From the NCBI GenBank assembly GCA_035644935.1, contig DASQNO010000087.1, positions 50,344 to 114,343 on the forward strand: a stretch of DNA of 64,000 bases. The letters are read 5' to 3'. How positions within the stretch are numbered: position 1 is the first letter of the stretch; every line of letters starts with the position of its first letter. The notes beneath the pieces were generated by a model. That model had not been told where the DNA came from. It did not search any database and was given only the letters and a program-made list of their open reading frames with translations. Shown here piece after piece: positions 44,335-53,647 of the stretch. The DNA is from CADCVW01 sp035644935 (GTDB lineage Bacteria > Pseudomonadota > Alphaproteobacteria > Sphingomonadales > Sphingomonadaceae). The position numbers and the translations under genes are program-made.

Positions 44335-44644
44335 TCCGCATCTTGAACGGCGAAGCCTGCTAGAGGGCGACCGCCACCTCTTCGAGAGCGTCGGCTATGC
44401 CTGACGCGCGCTGCGGCTCGGACGCGCTTTCCACGCGGTCCGTTTGCGAGCCGGGCTGACTCCCTGAGGGCCAGGCATAGCGCCGCTCTAAATTTCGGCG
44501 TGAGCGCTGGACTGGGCGCGGGTGCTTGCCCGCGATGCGTCGAGCAGCACCTCGGTGCGCCGCACGGGGAATCCTGTCTCGGATCATGATAGGGCATTGT
44601 GCGGACCGAAGCCAGCCCGAACCCGGTCAGGAGGAAGGTCTCGG
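44335..44644. other. Right junction of cargo and conjugation operon
   Basis: About 310 bases with no confident gene. The last 30 bases provide the AGGAGGAAG ribosome site of traG. It is the likely right boundary of the inserted cargo; the frame of traG is open through part of it. Confidence 0.5.
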
Positions 44645-46660
44645 ATGACACCCACCAAGCTGCTCCTCGGTCAGATCCTGCTAGTCGCGGCAATCATCCT
44701 GCTGGGCGTTTGGGCTTCCACACAATGGCTTGCGTGGATGCTTGCCTACCAGCGCGAGCTTGGACCTCCCTGGTTTCGCTTTGGCGACCTGCCGGTTTAT
44801 CGCCCCTGGTCGCTCTTCCCCTGGTGGTATCACTTCGAAGCCTACGCGCCCGACGTGTTTGATCGCGCGGGCGCGCTGGCCGCGAGCAGCGGCTTTCTTG
44901 GCTGCGCCGCCGCCATCGGTGGCTCGTTGTGGCGAGCCCGGCAGGCGCGCGACGTCACAACCTACGGTTCGGCACGGTGGGCCACCCAAAGGGAGGTTAC
45001 CGCCGCAGGGATGCTCGGTACGCGCGGCGTCTTCCTCGGCCACCTGGGCGATGCCTATATCCGCCACGACGGGCCGGAGCACATCATGGCCTTTGCACCG
45101 ACACGTAGCGGCAAAGGTGTGGGACTGGTCGTGCCCACCCTGCTCAGCTGGACCGGCTCGGCGGTGATTCACGACATCAAGGGCGAGAACTGGGAGCTGA
45201 CGGCGGGCTGGCGATCGCGCTTCTCGCACTGTCTCCTGTTCGACCCCACCAACCCGCTCTCCGCGCGCTACAATCCCCTTCTCGAAGTGCGCCGCGGCGT
45301 CCGCGAAGTGCGCGACGTCCAGAACATCGCCGACATCCTCGTTGATCCCGAAGGCGCGCTGGAGCGGCGCAACCACTGGGAAAAGACGAGCTACTCGCTG
45401 CTGGTCGGTGCGATCCTTCATGTCCTCCACGCCGAGGAGGAGAAAACGCTCGCTCGCGTTGCGACCTTCCTGTCGGACCCTCGCCGACCCTTTGCCTCGA
45501 CGCTGAAGGCGATGATGACCGCCAACCATCTGGGCACCGCCGGCGCCCCGCAGGTTCACCCGGTGGTCGCATCGGCGGCCCGGGAGATCCTCAACAAATC
45601 GGAGAACGAGCGCTCCGGCGTGCTCTCCACCGCCATGTCGTTCCTGGGACTATACCGAGATCCGACCGTCGCGGCGGTCACCTCGGCTTGCGACTGGCGC
45701 ATCGCCGACCTGGTCGACGGCGCCTCCCCCGTTTCGCTCTACCTCGTGGTGCCGCCTTCCGACATTTCCCGGACCAAGCCGCTCGTCCGGCTGATCCTCA
45801 ACCAGATCGGCCGACGGCTGACAGAGCAACTCCCCGAGGCGGGTCCTTCGAAGCGACGCCAGCTCCTGATGATGCTGGACGAGTTTCCGGCCTTGGGGCG
45901 GCTCGACTTCTTCGAGACCGCGCTCGCGTTCATGGCGGGTTACGGAGTGCGCGCCTTTCTGATCGCGCAGAGCCTCAACCAGATCGCCAAGGCCTATGGC
46001 GAGAACAACGCCATTCTCGACAACTGCCACGTGCGCGTCGCCTTCGCGTCCAACGATGAGCGCACCGCCAAGCGCATCTCGGATGCGCTCGGCACCGCGA
46101 CCGAGCAGCGCGCGATGCGCAACTATGCCGGGCACCGGCTCTCTCCCTGGCTCGCCCACGTCATGGTAAGCCGCCAGGAGACCGCGCGGCCGCTGCTAAC
46201 CCCGGGCGAGGTGATGCAGCTCCCAGCAGGCGATGAGCTGATCCTTGTCTCGGGCCTCCCGCCGATCCGGGCGAGCAAGCTGCGCTACTTCGAGGACCCC
46301 AACTTCGCGTCGCGCCGGCTACCCGCGCCTGCGCTCGGGGCCAATGGATATCACGACTGCCCGCGGTCGCGCGGAGACGACTGGAAAGACTGCACGGCCG
46401 ACGCGGTGATTGTGCACGACGTGGCCGCGGAAGCCGGTGAGACCGGGGCCAGCGCCGGACGTGAGCGCGCGCGCGCGTTGCCAACCCCACACCGGGTGGA
46501 GCGTCCCGCGCCCGAACAGGATGATCTGCTGGAGCCAAAGGTCGATGGCGAGGACGCGCTCGTAGACGGCCGGTCGGTCCGAGGCCTGCGGTTGGTGGTC
46601 GCAGCGCGGGCGATGAACGAAAGCACGGATCGCGCCGGCGATCGCGTGATCGACTTCTAG
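44645..46660 (+). CDS. traG: Conjugative coupling protein TraG/VirD4
   Basis: A 671-residue type IV coupling ATPase. It links the relaxosome to the secretion channel. Two N-terminal membrane helices (~8-35 and ~76-95) precede Walker A APTRSGKG at 151-158 and Walker B LLMMLDEFPALG. The ATG at 44645 follows AGGAGGAAGG; the frame is open upstream. Its stop overlaps the GTG start of trbB. First gene of the transfer operon. Confidence 0.95.
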   Translation: MTPTKLLLGQILLVAAIILLGVWASTQWLAWMLAYQRELGPPWFRFGDLPVYRPWSLFPWWYHFEAYAPDVFDRAGALAASSGFLGCAAAIGGSLWRARQARDVTTYGSARWATQREVTAAGMLGTRGVFLGHLGDAYIRHDGPEHIMAFAPTRSGKGVGLVVPTLLSWTGSAVIHDIKGENWELTAGWRSRFSHCLLFDPTNPLSARYNPLLEVRRGVREVRDVQNIADILVDPEGALERRNHWEKTSYSLLVGAILHVLHAEEEKTLARVATFLSDPRRPFASTLKAMMTANHLGTAGAPQVHPVVASAAREILNKSENERSGVLSTAMSFLGLYRDPTVAAVTSACDWRIADLVDGASPVSLYLVVPPSDISRTKPLVRLILNQIGRRLTEQLPEAGPSKRRQLLMMLDEFPALGRLDFFETALAFMAGYGVRAFLIAQSLNQIAKAYGENNAILDNCHVRVAFASNDERTAKRISDALGTATEQRAMRNYAGHRLSPWLAHVMVSRQETARPLLTPGEVMQLPAGDELILVSGLPPIRASKLRYFEDPNFASRRLPAPALGANGYHDCPRSRGDDWKDCTADAVIVHDVAAEAGETGASAGRERARALPTPHRVERPAPEQDDLLEPKVDGEDALVDGRSVRGLRLVVAARAMNESTDRAGDRVIDF

Positions 46661-47649
46661 TGGCCGACGCGATGCGCACCGATGAAGCCGCCATCCGCAG
46701 GCACACGATGCTGCGAACCGCCTTGGGTCCAGCGATTGCGGCCGCGCTCGCGGATCCGCTGGTCATCGAAGTCATGGTCAATCCCGACGGAGCGCTCCGC
46801 CTCGACCGGCTGGGCCCCGGACGCGCGGATACGGGGGTGAGGATCGAGGCCGCCCAGATCGAACGCATCATCCGCCTCGTGGCCAGCCACGCGCGCGCCG
46901 AAGTTCATCCCGGCGCTCCGATCGTCAGCGCCGAGCTCCCGCCGCGCGGTGAGACCCTCGCCGGAGAACGATTCGAGGGCTTGCTGCCGCCCGTATCGAC
47001 CAGCCCTTGCTTCTCGATCCGCAAACCCGCGTCGCGCGTCCACACGCTCGCCGACTACGTGCGGGACGGCATCATGACGGCCGACATTGCCAGGGAGCTT
47101 TCGCTGGCGGTCGCCGAGCGCCGCAACATCCTGGTTGCGGGCGGCACCAGCTCGGGCAAAACGACGCTCGCCAACGCCTTGCTCGCCGAACTCGCGGCGC
47201 GCGACGAGCGCGTGATCCTCATCGAGGACACGCGCGAGCTGCAATGCCCGGCACCCGACACAGTGGCGCTGCGCACCCGCGCAGGGTTCGTCAGCATGGC
47301 CGATCTCGTTCGCTCGACACTGCGCCTGCGGCCCGACCGGATCATCGTAGGAGAAGTGCGGGGCGGCGAGGCGCTCGACATGCTCAAGGCCTGGAACACG
47401 GGGCACCCGGGCGGCATCGCGACGGTGCACGCCAACAGCGCGGCGTCCGCGCTCTACCGGCTCGAGCAGCTCGTCAACGAGGCGGTTGCGGCGGTACCGC
47501 GACGCCTGATCGCCGAGGCCATCGACCTCGTCGCCTTCATCGAGGGTCGTGGCGCCTGCCGGCGGGTCAGCGCGCTGGCGGCCGTCGAGGGCCTCGATCC
47601 CGCAGGCGACTACTCCATCCGCCCAACCGACCCGCAAAACCACTCCTGA
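46660..47649 (+). CDS. trbB: TrbB, VirB11-type secretion ATPase
   Basis: A 329-residue hexameric traffic ATPase. Walker A GGTSSGKTT is at 161-169, followed by IEDTRELQCPAPD (Asp box) and GEVRGGEALDMLKAWNTGHPGG (Walker B and His box). It begins with GTG in a TAGTG overlap with traG. Confidence 0.95.
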   Translation: MADAMRTDEAAIRRHTMLRTALGPAIAAALADPLVIEVMVNPDGALRLDRLGPGRADTGVRIEAAQIERIIRLVASHARAEVHPGAPIVSAELPPRGETLAGERFEGLLPPVSTSPCFSIRKPASRVHTLADYVRDGIMTADIARELSLAVAERRNILVAGGTSSGKTTLANALLAELAARDERVILIEDTRELQCPAPDTVALRTRAGFVSMADLVRSTLRLRPDRIIVGEVRGGEALDMLKAWNTGHPGGIATVHANSAASALYRLEQLVNEAVAAVPRRLIAEAIDLVAFIEGRGACRRVSALAAVEGLDPAGDYSIRPTDPQNHS

Positions 47650-47661
47650 GGAGACACCAAT

Positions 47662-47991
47662 ATGCTTGCTGCCGTTGCCATCCGTGCCCGCCCGCTTCTT
47701 GCCGGCGCGCTGCTTGTCGCCGCCTTGGTGGCCGTCGACGCGCAGGCGGCGGGCTCGGGCATGCCCTGGGAAGAGCCGCTCCAGAAAGTGCTGGAGTCGG
47801 TCCAGGGGCCGGTCGCCAAGATCATCGCGGTGATCATCATCATCAGCACCGGCCTGACGCTCGCGTTCGGCGAAACCGGCGGTGGCTTTCGCAAGCTCAT
47901 CCAGATCGTATTCGGGCTCTCGATCGCCTTCGCGGCGTCCTCCTTCTTCCTGTCGTTCTTCAGCTTTGGCGGCGGGGCGCTGATCGCATGA
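47662..47991 (+). CDS. trbC: TrbC, VirB2-type pilin
   Basis: A 109-residue prepilin. A signal sequence (LLAGALLVAALVAVDAQA) precedes two membrane helices (VAKIIAVIIIISTGLTLAF and FGLSIAFAASSFFLSFFSF). It forms the conjugative pilus after processing. GAGGAGACACCAAT precedes the ATG. It overlaps trbD (ATGA). Confidence 0.9.
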   Translation: MLAAVAIRARPLLAGALLVAALVAVDAQAAGSGMPWEEPLQKVLESVQGPVAKIIAVIIIISTGLTLAFGETGGGFRKLIQIVFGLSIAFAASSFFLSFFSFGGGALIA

Positions 47992-48257
47992 GCCCGGGGC
48001 ACCACGTCGAAGGGTTCGAGGCACCCATCCACCGCGCGCTTGTTGAGCCGATCTTCCTGGGCGGAGCGCCGCGCGCGATCGCGATCGTCAATGGAACCGC
48101 GGCCGCGGCGCTCGGCTTGGGACTAAGCCAACCGATCGCGGGCCTCATCGTCTGGACGCTCGGTCACACGCTGGCCGTTTTCGCAGCCAAGCGCGACCCG
48201 GACTTCGGGCCGGTGCTAGCTCGCCACCTGCGGCAAAAAGCGCATCTCGTATGCTGA
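47988..48257 (+). CDS. trbD: TrbD, VirB3-like protein
   Basis: An 89-residue inner-membrane protein starting MSPGHHVEGFEAPIHRALVE, with GGAPRAIAIVNG and one long hydrophobic region, both family hallmarks. It overlaps trbC by 4 bases and trbE by 7. Confidence 0.92.
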   Translation: MSPGHHVEGFEAPIHRALVEPIFLGGAPRAIAIVNGTAAAALGLGLSQPIAGLIVWTLGHTLAVFAAKRDPDFGPVLARHLRQKAHLVC

Positions 48258-50695
48258 GGATCGCCGAGTATCGCGACCGCGCCGACCGGCTCGCTGACCA
48301 TCTGCCCTGGGCGGCTTTGGTCGCGCCCGGCGTCGTCCTCAACAAGGACGGAAGCTTCCAGCGCAGCCTGCGGTTCCGCGGGCCGGACCTGGAAAGCGCC
48401 ACGGAAGCGGAGCTCGTGGGCGCATCGGCCCGCCTCAACAACGTGCTTCGCCGCTTCGGCTCAGGCTGGGCGCTGTTTTTCGAGGCCGAGCGTGTGGAGG
48501 CGATCGGCTACCCACAAAACCAATTCCCGGACGCCGCCTCTTGGCTCGTCGACAAGGAGCGACAGGCGGGGTTCGACGGCGGGCGCGACCATTTCGAAAG
48601 CCGCTATTTTCTGACGTTCGTCTGGCTGCCGCAGCCCGACCGACAGGCAGGCGCGGAGCGCGCTTTCCTACATCAGGAATCGCGGACGGCGGGCCGCGAT
48701 TGGCGCGAGGCGCTTTCCTCCTTCGTGGCGGAGACCGATCGTGCGCTCGACCTGTTCCGCGGCTTCATGCCCGAAGTGCACGCGCTCGGCGACTGGGAAA
48801 CGCTGACATATCTGCACGGCGCCGTTTCGGATCGGCGGCACTCCGTCGCGGTGCCGGAGACGCCCATTTACCTCGACGCAATCCTCGCCGACACGCCGTT
48901 CACCGGTGGCCTTGAGCCGATGCTTGGCCGGGCGCACCTGCGCACTGTCACGGTGCTGGGCTTTCCTTCGGTAAGCCGGCCCGGCATCCTGGACGCGCTC
49001 AACCATCAGGATCTCGGCTACCGCTGGTCGACGCGGTTCATCGCGCTCGACAAGACTCAAGCGACGGGCGCGCTGACCAAGCTCAGGCGCCAGTGGTTCA
49101 ACAAGCGCAAGTCCGTAACCGCGCTGCTGCGCGAAGTAATGTACAACCAGCCTGCGCAGTTGCTCGACAGCGATGCCGACAACAAAGTCGTCGACGCGGA
49201 TCTCGCGCTCCAGGCGCTGGGGCAGGACTATGTCTCGTTTGGATACCTGACCGCCACCATCACCGTGACCGGCGCCAGCGTCGACGCTGCGGACCAGAAG
49301 GTCCGTGCGGTCGAGCGGATCGTGAACGGCCTCGGGTTCACATGCATGCGCGAGCGCTTGAACGCAGTGGAAGCCTGGCTTTCGAGTCTTCCCGGGCAGG
49401 TCTATGCGAACGTCCGTCAGCCGCTCGTCCACAGCCTGAACCTGGCGCACCTGATGCCGCTGTCGGCGGTCTGGGCCGGCCCGAGCCGCAACGCGCATCT
49501 GGGCGGACCGCCTTTGCTGTTCGCGCAAACCGGCGGCTCGACGCCGTTCCGGCTTTCGACGCATGTCGGCGACGTCGGTCACATGCTGATCGTCGGACCC
49601 ACGGGGGCAGGCAAGTCGGTGCTGCTGGCGTTGATGGCGATGCAGTTCCGGCGCTATCCGCAGGCCCAGATCTTCATGTTCGACAAAGGTTGGTCCGCGC
49701 GCGCAGCGGTGCTTGCGTGCGGCGGCGCGCATCACGCGCTGGGATCGGTCGAGGCGGATGGCGCCCTGGCTTTCCAGCCGCTCCGACGGATCGATGAGGC
49801 CGTCGAGCGAAGCTGGGCCGCCGAGTGGATCGCTGCGCTCCTGACCCAGGAAAAGGTACAGGTCACGCCGGACGTGAAGGACCTTGTCTGGGCGGCGCTC
49901 GGCAGCCTGGCTTCGGCGCCACCCGGCGAACGCACGCTGACCGGGCTGTCGCTGCTGCTCCAGTCGAACGCGCTTAAGTCGGCGCTGGGCCCTTACACGC
50001 TCGACGGGGCGTTCGGCGGCCTGCTCGATGCCGACGAGGACCGCCTGCAGATCGCACCCGTCCAGTGTTTCGAGACCGAGATGCTTATGGGCCGGGCCAG
50101 CGCGGTCCTCCCCGTCCTGACCTACCTGTTTCACCGCCTGGAGGAGCGGTTCGACGGCAGCCCCACTTTGCTCATCCTCGACGAGGCTTGGCTGTTTCTC
50201 GACAATCCCTTGTTCGCCGCGCGCATCCGCGAATGGCTCAAGGTGCTTCGCAAACGCAACGTGGCCGTTGTCTTCGCAACGCAGTCGCTCGCCGACATCG
50301 CTGACAGCGCAATCGCTCCCGCGATCATAGAGAGCTGCCCACAGCGCATCTTTCTCCCCAACGACCGGGCGATCGAGCCGCAGGCACGGGCCGCCTACGA
50401 AAGCTTCGGACTCAACGCGCGGCAGATCGAGCTCGTCGCGCGCGCGACCCCCAAGCGCGACTATTACCTGCAGTCGCGACGCGGAAACCGCCTGTTCGAC
50501 CTGCAGCTTGGACCAGTCGCACTTGCCTTTTGCGGCGCTTCCGACCCGGGCTCCCAGCGCCTTATCGACGCGCTGCTCGCTACGCACGGCGAGGCGGCTT
50601 TCGCGCGGCGCTTTCTGGAAGCGCGCGATCTTGGATGGGCCGCCGCCGTCCTCGACGACTTCCCCAACCAGTACGCAGAAGGAGACCAGCAATGA
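48251..50695 (+). CDS. trbE: TrbE, VirB4-type ATPase
   Basis: An 814-residue ATPase that powers pilus assembly. The N-terminus MLRIAEYRDRADRLADHLPW is typical. Walker A VGPTGAGKSVLL is at ~448-459, and Walker B LLILDEAWLFLDN and FATQSLADIADS lie in the C-terminal domain. Its stop overlaps the trbJ start. Confidence 0.95.
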   Translation: MLRIAEYRDRADRLADHLPWAALVAPGVVLNKDGSFQRSLRFRGPDLESATEAELVGASARLNNVLRRFGSGWALFFEAERVEAIGYPQNQFPDAASWLVDKERQAGFDGGRDHFESRYFLTFVWLPQPDRQAGAERAFLHQESRTAGRDWREALSSFVAETDRALDLFRGFMPEVHALGDWETLTYLHGAVSDRRHSVAVPETPIYLDAILADTPFTGGLEPMLGRAHLRTVTVLGFPSVSRPGILDALNHQDLGYRWSTRFIALDKTQATGALTKLRRQWFNKRKSVTALLREVMYNQPAQLLDSDADNKVVDADLALQALGQDYVSFGYLTATITVTGASVDAADQKVRAVERIVNGLGFTCMRERLNAVEAWLSSLPGQVYANVRQPLVHSLNLAHLMPLSAVWAGPSRNAHLGGPPLLFAQTGGSTPFRLSTHVGDVGHMLIVGPTGAGKSVLLALMAMQFRRYPQAQIFMFDKGWSARAAVLACGGAHHALGSVEADGALAFQPLRRIDEAVERSWAAEWIAALLTQEKVQVTPDVKDLVWAALGSLASAPPGERTLTGLSLLLQSNALKSALGPYTLDGAFGGLLDADEDRLQIAPVQCFETEMLMGRASAVLPVLTYLFHRLEERFDGSPTLLILDEAWLFLDNPLFAARIREWLKVLRKRNVAVVFATQSLADIADSAIAPAIIESCPQRIFLPNDRAIEPQARAAYESFGLNARQIELVARATPKRDYYLQSRRGNRLFDLQLGPVALAFCGASDPGSQRLIDALLATHGEAAFARRFLEARDLGWAAAVLDDFPNQYAEGDQQ

Positions 50696-51426
50696 GAATA
50701 CTCGGTCGGGCGATGGCCCTCACCGTAACCCTCGCCGCGCCAGCAGGGTGCGTCGTAGCACTTTGTGCCGCGCCCGCCTCGGCCGCGCTGCCGGTCTTCG
50801 ATTCAACGAACTACGCGCAGAACATCCTTCAGGCCGCGCGCGCGCTCGAGCAGATCAACAACCAGATCCGGTCGCTGCAGAATGAGGCGGCGATGATCCA
50901 GAACATGAGCAGGAACCTCGAGCGGATCGACTTCCCTCAGCTTGGCCGCGTCAAGGAAGCATTGCAGAAAATCGACCGGCTAATGGGGCAGGGGCGGGGC
51001 GTCGACGTCCGCGTCGACCAGCTCGACCAGCGGCTGCGCACACTGTTTCCCGGCGCGGTCGACCACGCGGCACGGACCGACCGGCGCCTGGCTGACGCGC
51101 GCGCGCGGCTCGAGGGTGCGATGGACGGCTTTCGCCACGGCATGCGCGTCCAGGCTCAGGTCGTCGAGAACGTCCGTGAGGACGCCGAGCTCCTCGCCGA
51201 CATGGTCGCGCGCAGCCAGGACGCCGTCGGCAGCCTGCAGGCCGCCCAGGCGACCAACCAGCTGCTGGCGCTGAGCACCAAGCAGCAGCTCCAGCTTCAA
51301 TCGCTGATGGCGGCGGAGTTCCAAAGCCTGGGGCTTGAGCGCGCGCGGCGCGGTCAGGCGGAAAGCGAAGCGCGCGCCGCGGCCCGACGCTTTCTCGGAA
51401 CCGGTCGCGCCTACACCCCGCGATAA
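50692..51426 (+). CDS. trbJ: TrbJ, VirB5-like transfer protein
   Basis: A 244-residue exported protein. A signal peptide ends near ALCAAPASAALPVFD, followed by TNYAQNILQAARALEQINNQ, the conserved TrbJ opening, and long helices. Probably a minor pilus component. ATGA overlap with trbE. The following 65 bases to trbL are the largest gap in the operon; no small lipoprotein (TrbK) gene is seen there. Confidence 0.92.
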   Translation: MRILGRAMALTVTLAAPAGCVVALCAAPASAALPVFDSTNYAQNILQAARALEQINNQIRSLQNEAAMIQNMSRNLERIDFPQLGRVKEALQKIDRLMGQGRGVDVRVDQLDQRLRTLFPGAVDHAARTDRRLADARARLEGAMDGFRHGMRVQAQVVENVREDAELLADMVARSQDAVGSLQAAQATNQLLALSTKQQLQLQSLMAAEFQSLGLERARRGQAESEARAAARRFLGTGRAYTPR

Positions 51427-51491
51427 GCCGCACGCAATGGGGCTCCGAGCCTCAAGCAACCATGCCAAATCCTTTACCAGCAGGCACGCCC

Positions 51492-52817
51492 ATGGGTGAT
51501 CTGAACGTCATCGACCGCTTCATGGCGGCGTTCGTCCGCTACATCGACAGCGGCTTCGGGCTGCTCGGCGGCGACGTCGCCTTTCTGACCAGCGTGCTTG
51601 TCGGTATCGACATCACGCTCGCGGGGCTCTTTTGGGCCATGGGCGGCGAGGACGACGTCATCGGCCGCTTTCTCAAGAAGATCCTCTATGTCGGCGCGTT
51701 TGCGCTGATCCTCGGCAACTTCTCGAGCCTCGCCGACATCATCTTCCGGTCTTTCGCCGGGCTTGGACTGACGGCCGGTGGCGGCACGCTAAGCGCCGAC
51801 GACCTCCTTCGACCCGGCCATCTCGCCGGCACGGGCTTCGAGGCTGCCTGGCCGTTGCTCAACCAGGCCAATGAACTGGCGGGATTCACCAGCTTCCTGG
51901 ACAACGCGCTGACCATCATCGTTCTTCTGATCGCCTGGCTGTTCGTGATCGTCGCCTTCTTCGTTTTGGCGGTGCAGCTCTTCATCACCATTCTCGAGTT
52001 CAAGCTGACGGCGCTGGCCGGCTTCGTTCTGGTGCCCTTCGCCTTGTGGAACCGGACGAGCTTCCTGGCCGAACGGGTGCTCGGAAATGTCGTCTCCTCT
52101 GGAATCAAGGTGATGGTGCTCGCCGTCATCGTCGGGATCGGCTCGGGCTTCTTCGGCGAGTTCGTGAGCGCGCTGAACGGGCAGGAGCCCGACATTGCGC
52201 AGGCGATGAGCCTGGTGCTCGCAAGCCTGTCCTTGTTCGGCCTTGGCATTTTCGGGCCGGGCATTGCGTCGGGTCTGGTGGCGGGTGCGCCGCAGCTGGG
52301 CGCGGGCGCGGCGGTCGGGACCGTCGCCGCCGGCGTCGGCACGATCGCAGCTTCTGGCGGCGCCGCAATGGGCGCCACTCGCGCGGTCGCCGGCGGGACA
52401 ATGAGCGCCGTCCGTGCCGGCACCGCCATGGGCAGCGCGGCGTCGGCGGCCTACCGCTTGGGTCAGGAGACTTCGGGGTCAAGCAGTATGTCCGCCGGAC
52501 TCGCCGGCGTCGCAAAGGCCGGCAGCCATGCCGCGCGCGACCGCCTGGGCTCGGCCGGCGGCGTCGCCGAGGCGGCGGCGAGCGGCGGGCGCGCAGCCGT
52601 GCTCGCGGGTTCCAAACGCAATGGCCCGCAGCCTTCTCCCGGTGCCGACACCCAAGGGGAAGCCGTCTCCTCGCCGGTGGCCGCGCCAGAATGGGCGCGG
52701 CAGCTCCGCTCTGAACAATCGGCTCGGCACAATCGGCACGTCGCGCTGCAAACGATCCGCGACGGCGATCGTGGCGGCGCCGGCGCCAGTCCGGACATCA
52801 AGGAACGAGAGGATTGA
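51492..52817 (+). CDS. trbL: TrbL, VirB6-like membrane protein
   Basis: A 441-residue polytopic protein with about six membrane helices in its first ~300 residues, then a Gly/Ala-rich tail. I chose MGDLNVIDRFMAAFVRYIDS (51492), which matches the usual TrbL start. An in-frame ATG at 51462 adds ten residues. Forms part of the inner-membrane channel. Its end meets trbF. Confidence 0.92.
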   Translation: MGDLNVIDRFMAAFVRYIDSGFGLLGGDVAFLTSVLVGIDITLAGLFWAMGGEDDVIGRFLKKILYVGAFALILGNFSSLADIIFRSFAGLGLTAGGGTLSADDLLRPGHLAGTGFEAAWPLLNQANELAGFTSFLDNALTIIVLLIAWLFVIVAFFVLAVQLFITILEFKLTALAGFVLVPFALWNRTSFLAERVLGNVVSSGIKVMVLAVIVGIGSGFFGEFVSALNGQEPDIAQAMSLVLASLSLFGLGIFGPGIASGLVAGAPQLGAGAAVGTVAAGVGTIAASGGAAMGATRAVAGGTMSAVRAGTAMGSAASAAYRLGQETSGSSSMSAGLAGVAKAGSHAARDRLGSAGGVAEAAASGGRAAVLAGSKRNGPQPSPGADTQGEAVSSPVAAPEWARQLRSEQSARHNRHVALQTIRDGDRGGAGASPDIKERED

Positions 52818-52822
52818 TTCCG

Positions 52823-53647
52823 ATGAAGTTTCGACGCGCAGTTCAGCGGTACGGACGAACGCCCGAACCCGAGACGCCCTACCAGCGCGCGGGCCAGGTG
52901 TGGGACGACAGGATCGGCTCCGCGCGCGCGCAGGCCCGTAACTGGCGGGTGATGGCGCTGGGCGGCCTCGCACTTTCCGCGAGCCTGTCCGGGGCGTTGG
53001 TCTGGCACTCCACCCAAAGCCGGGTGACCCCTTATGTGGTGGAGGTCGACGCCCTGGGCGAGGCAAAGGCCGTAGCGCCCGCGACCCTCGATTACCATCC
53101 AACGGATCCGCAGATCGCCTGGCATCTGGGCCGCTTCGTCACAAATGTCAGGTCGGTGTCTCTTGATGCCGTGCTGATGCGGCAGAACTGGCTTGCCGCT
53201 TACGACTTCGTGAGCGATCGCGGCGCGCTTTTCCTCGGCGAGTATGCGCGCACCGCCGACCCGTTCGGCGCGGTTGGGGAGCGAACCGTGTCGGTCCAGG
53301 TCACCAGCGTCGTGCGCGCGTCGGAGCGATCCTTTCAGGTCAAGTGGACCGAGACGGAATACGACCGCGGCAGCTTGGCCGGAAGCTCAAGGTGGACCGC
53401 GATCCTGTCCGTCGCCCTTAAACCTCCCGCCACGGCCGAAACGCTCCGCAAGAACCCCCTGGGGCTCTACATCGAGGCGATCGACTGGTCGCGCGAGCTC
53501 GACGTTGCGGCTCCAGAAAGACCGGGCACGAAGCGTCGTGCGCTGTCCACTGCCTCACCGCAGGCGCTCCCGCTCGGCTCGCCGCTAGATCCGGATCTTA
53601 GCGGGCAGCCCGTGCCCGAACCGCTGCCGCGCAGGGGTCTTCCATGA
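52823..53647 (+). CDS. trbF: TrbF, VirB8-like protein
   Basis: A 274-residue bitopic protein. MKFRRAVQRYGRTPEPETPY is typical, followed by one membrane helix (~38-58) and a VirB8-fold periplasmic domain (TPYVVEVDALGEA, LAAYDFVSDRG). Start at 52823 with GAGAGGA upstream. The last residues (PRRGLP) overlap trbG. Confidence 0.92.
   Translation: MKFRRAVQRYGRTPEPETPYQRAGQVWDDRIGSARAQARNWRVMALGGLALSASLSGALVWHSTQSRVTPYVVEVDALGEAKAVAPATLDYHPTDPQIAWHLGRFVTNVRSVSLDAVLMRQNWLAAYDFVSDRGALFLGEYARTADPFGAVGERTVSVQVTSVVRASERSFQVKWTETEYDRGSLAGSSRWTAILSVALKPPATAETLRKNPLGLYIEAIDWSRELDVAAPERPGTKRRALSTASPQALPLGSPLDPDLSGQPVPEPLPRRGLP

Noticed and set aside
46657..48024. Long minus-strand frame opposite trbB-trbD
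   Set aside because: Shadow of well-recognised plus-strand transfer genes.
48668..50692. Long minus-strand frame opposite trbE
   Set aside because: It is a GC-rich shadow of the trbE gene and carries no domain.
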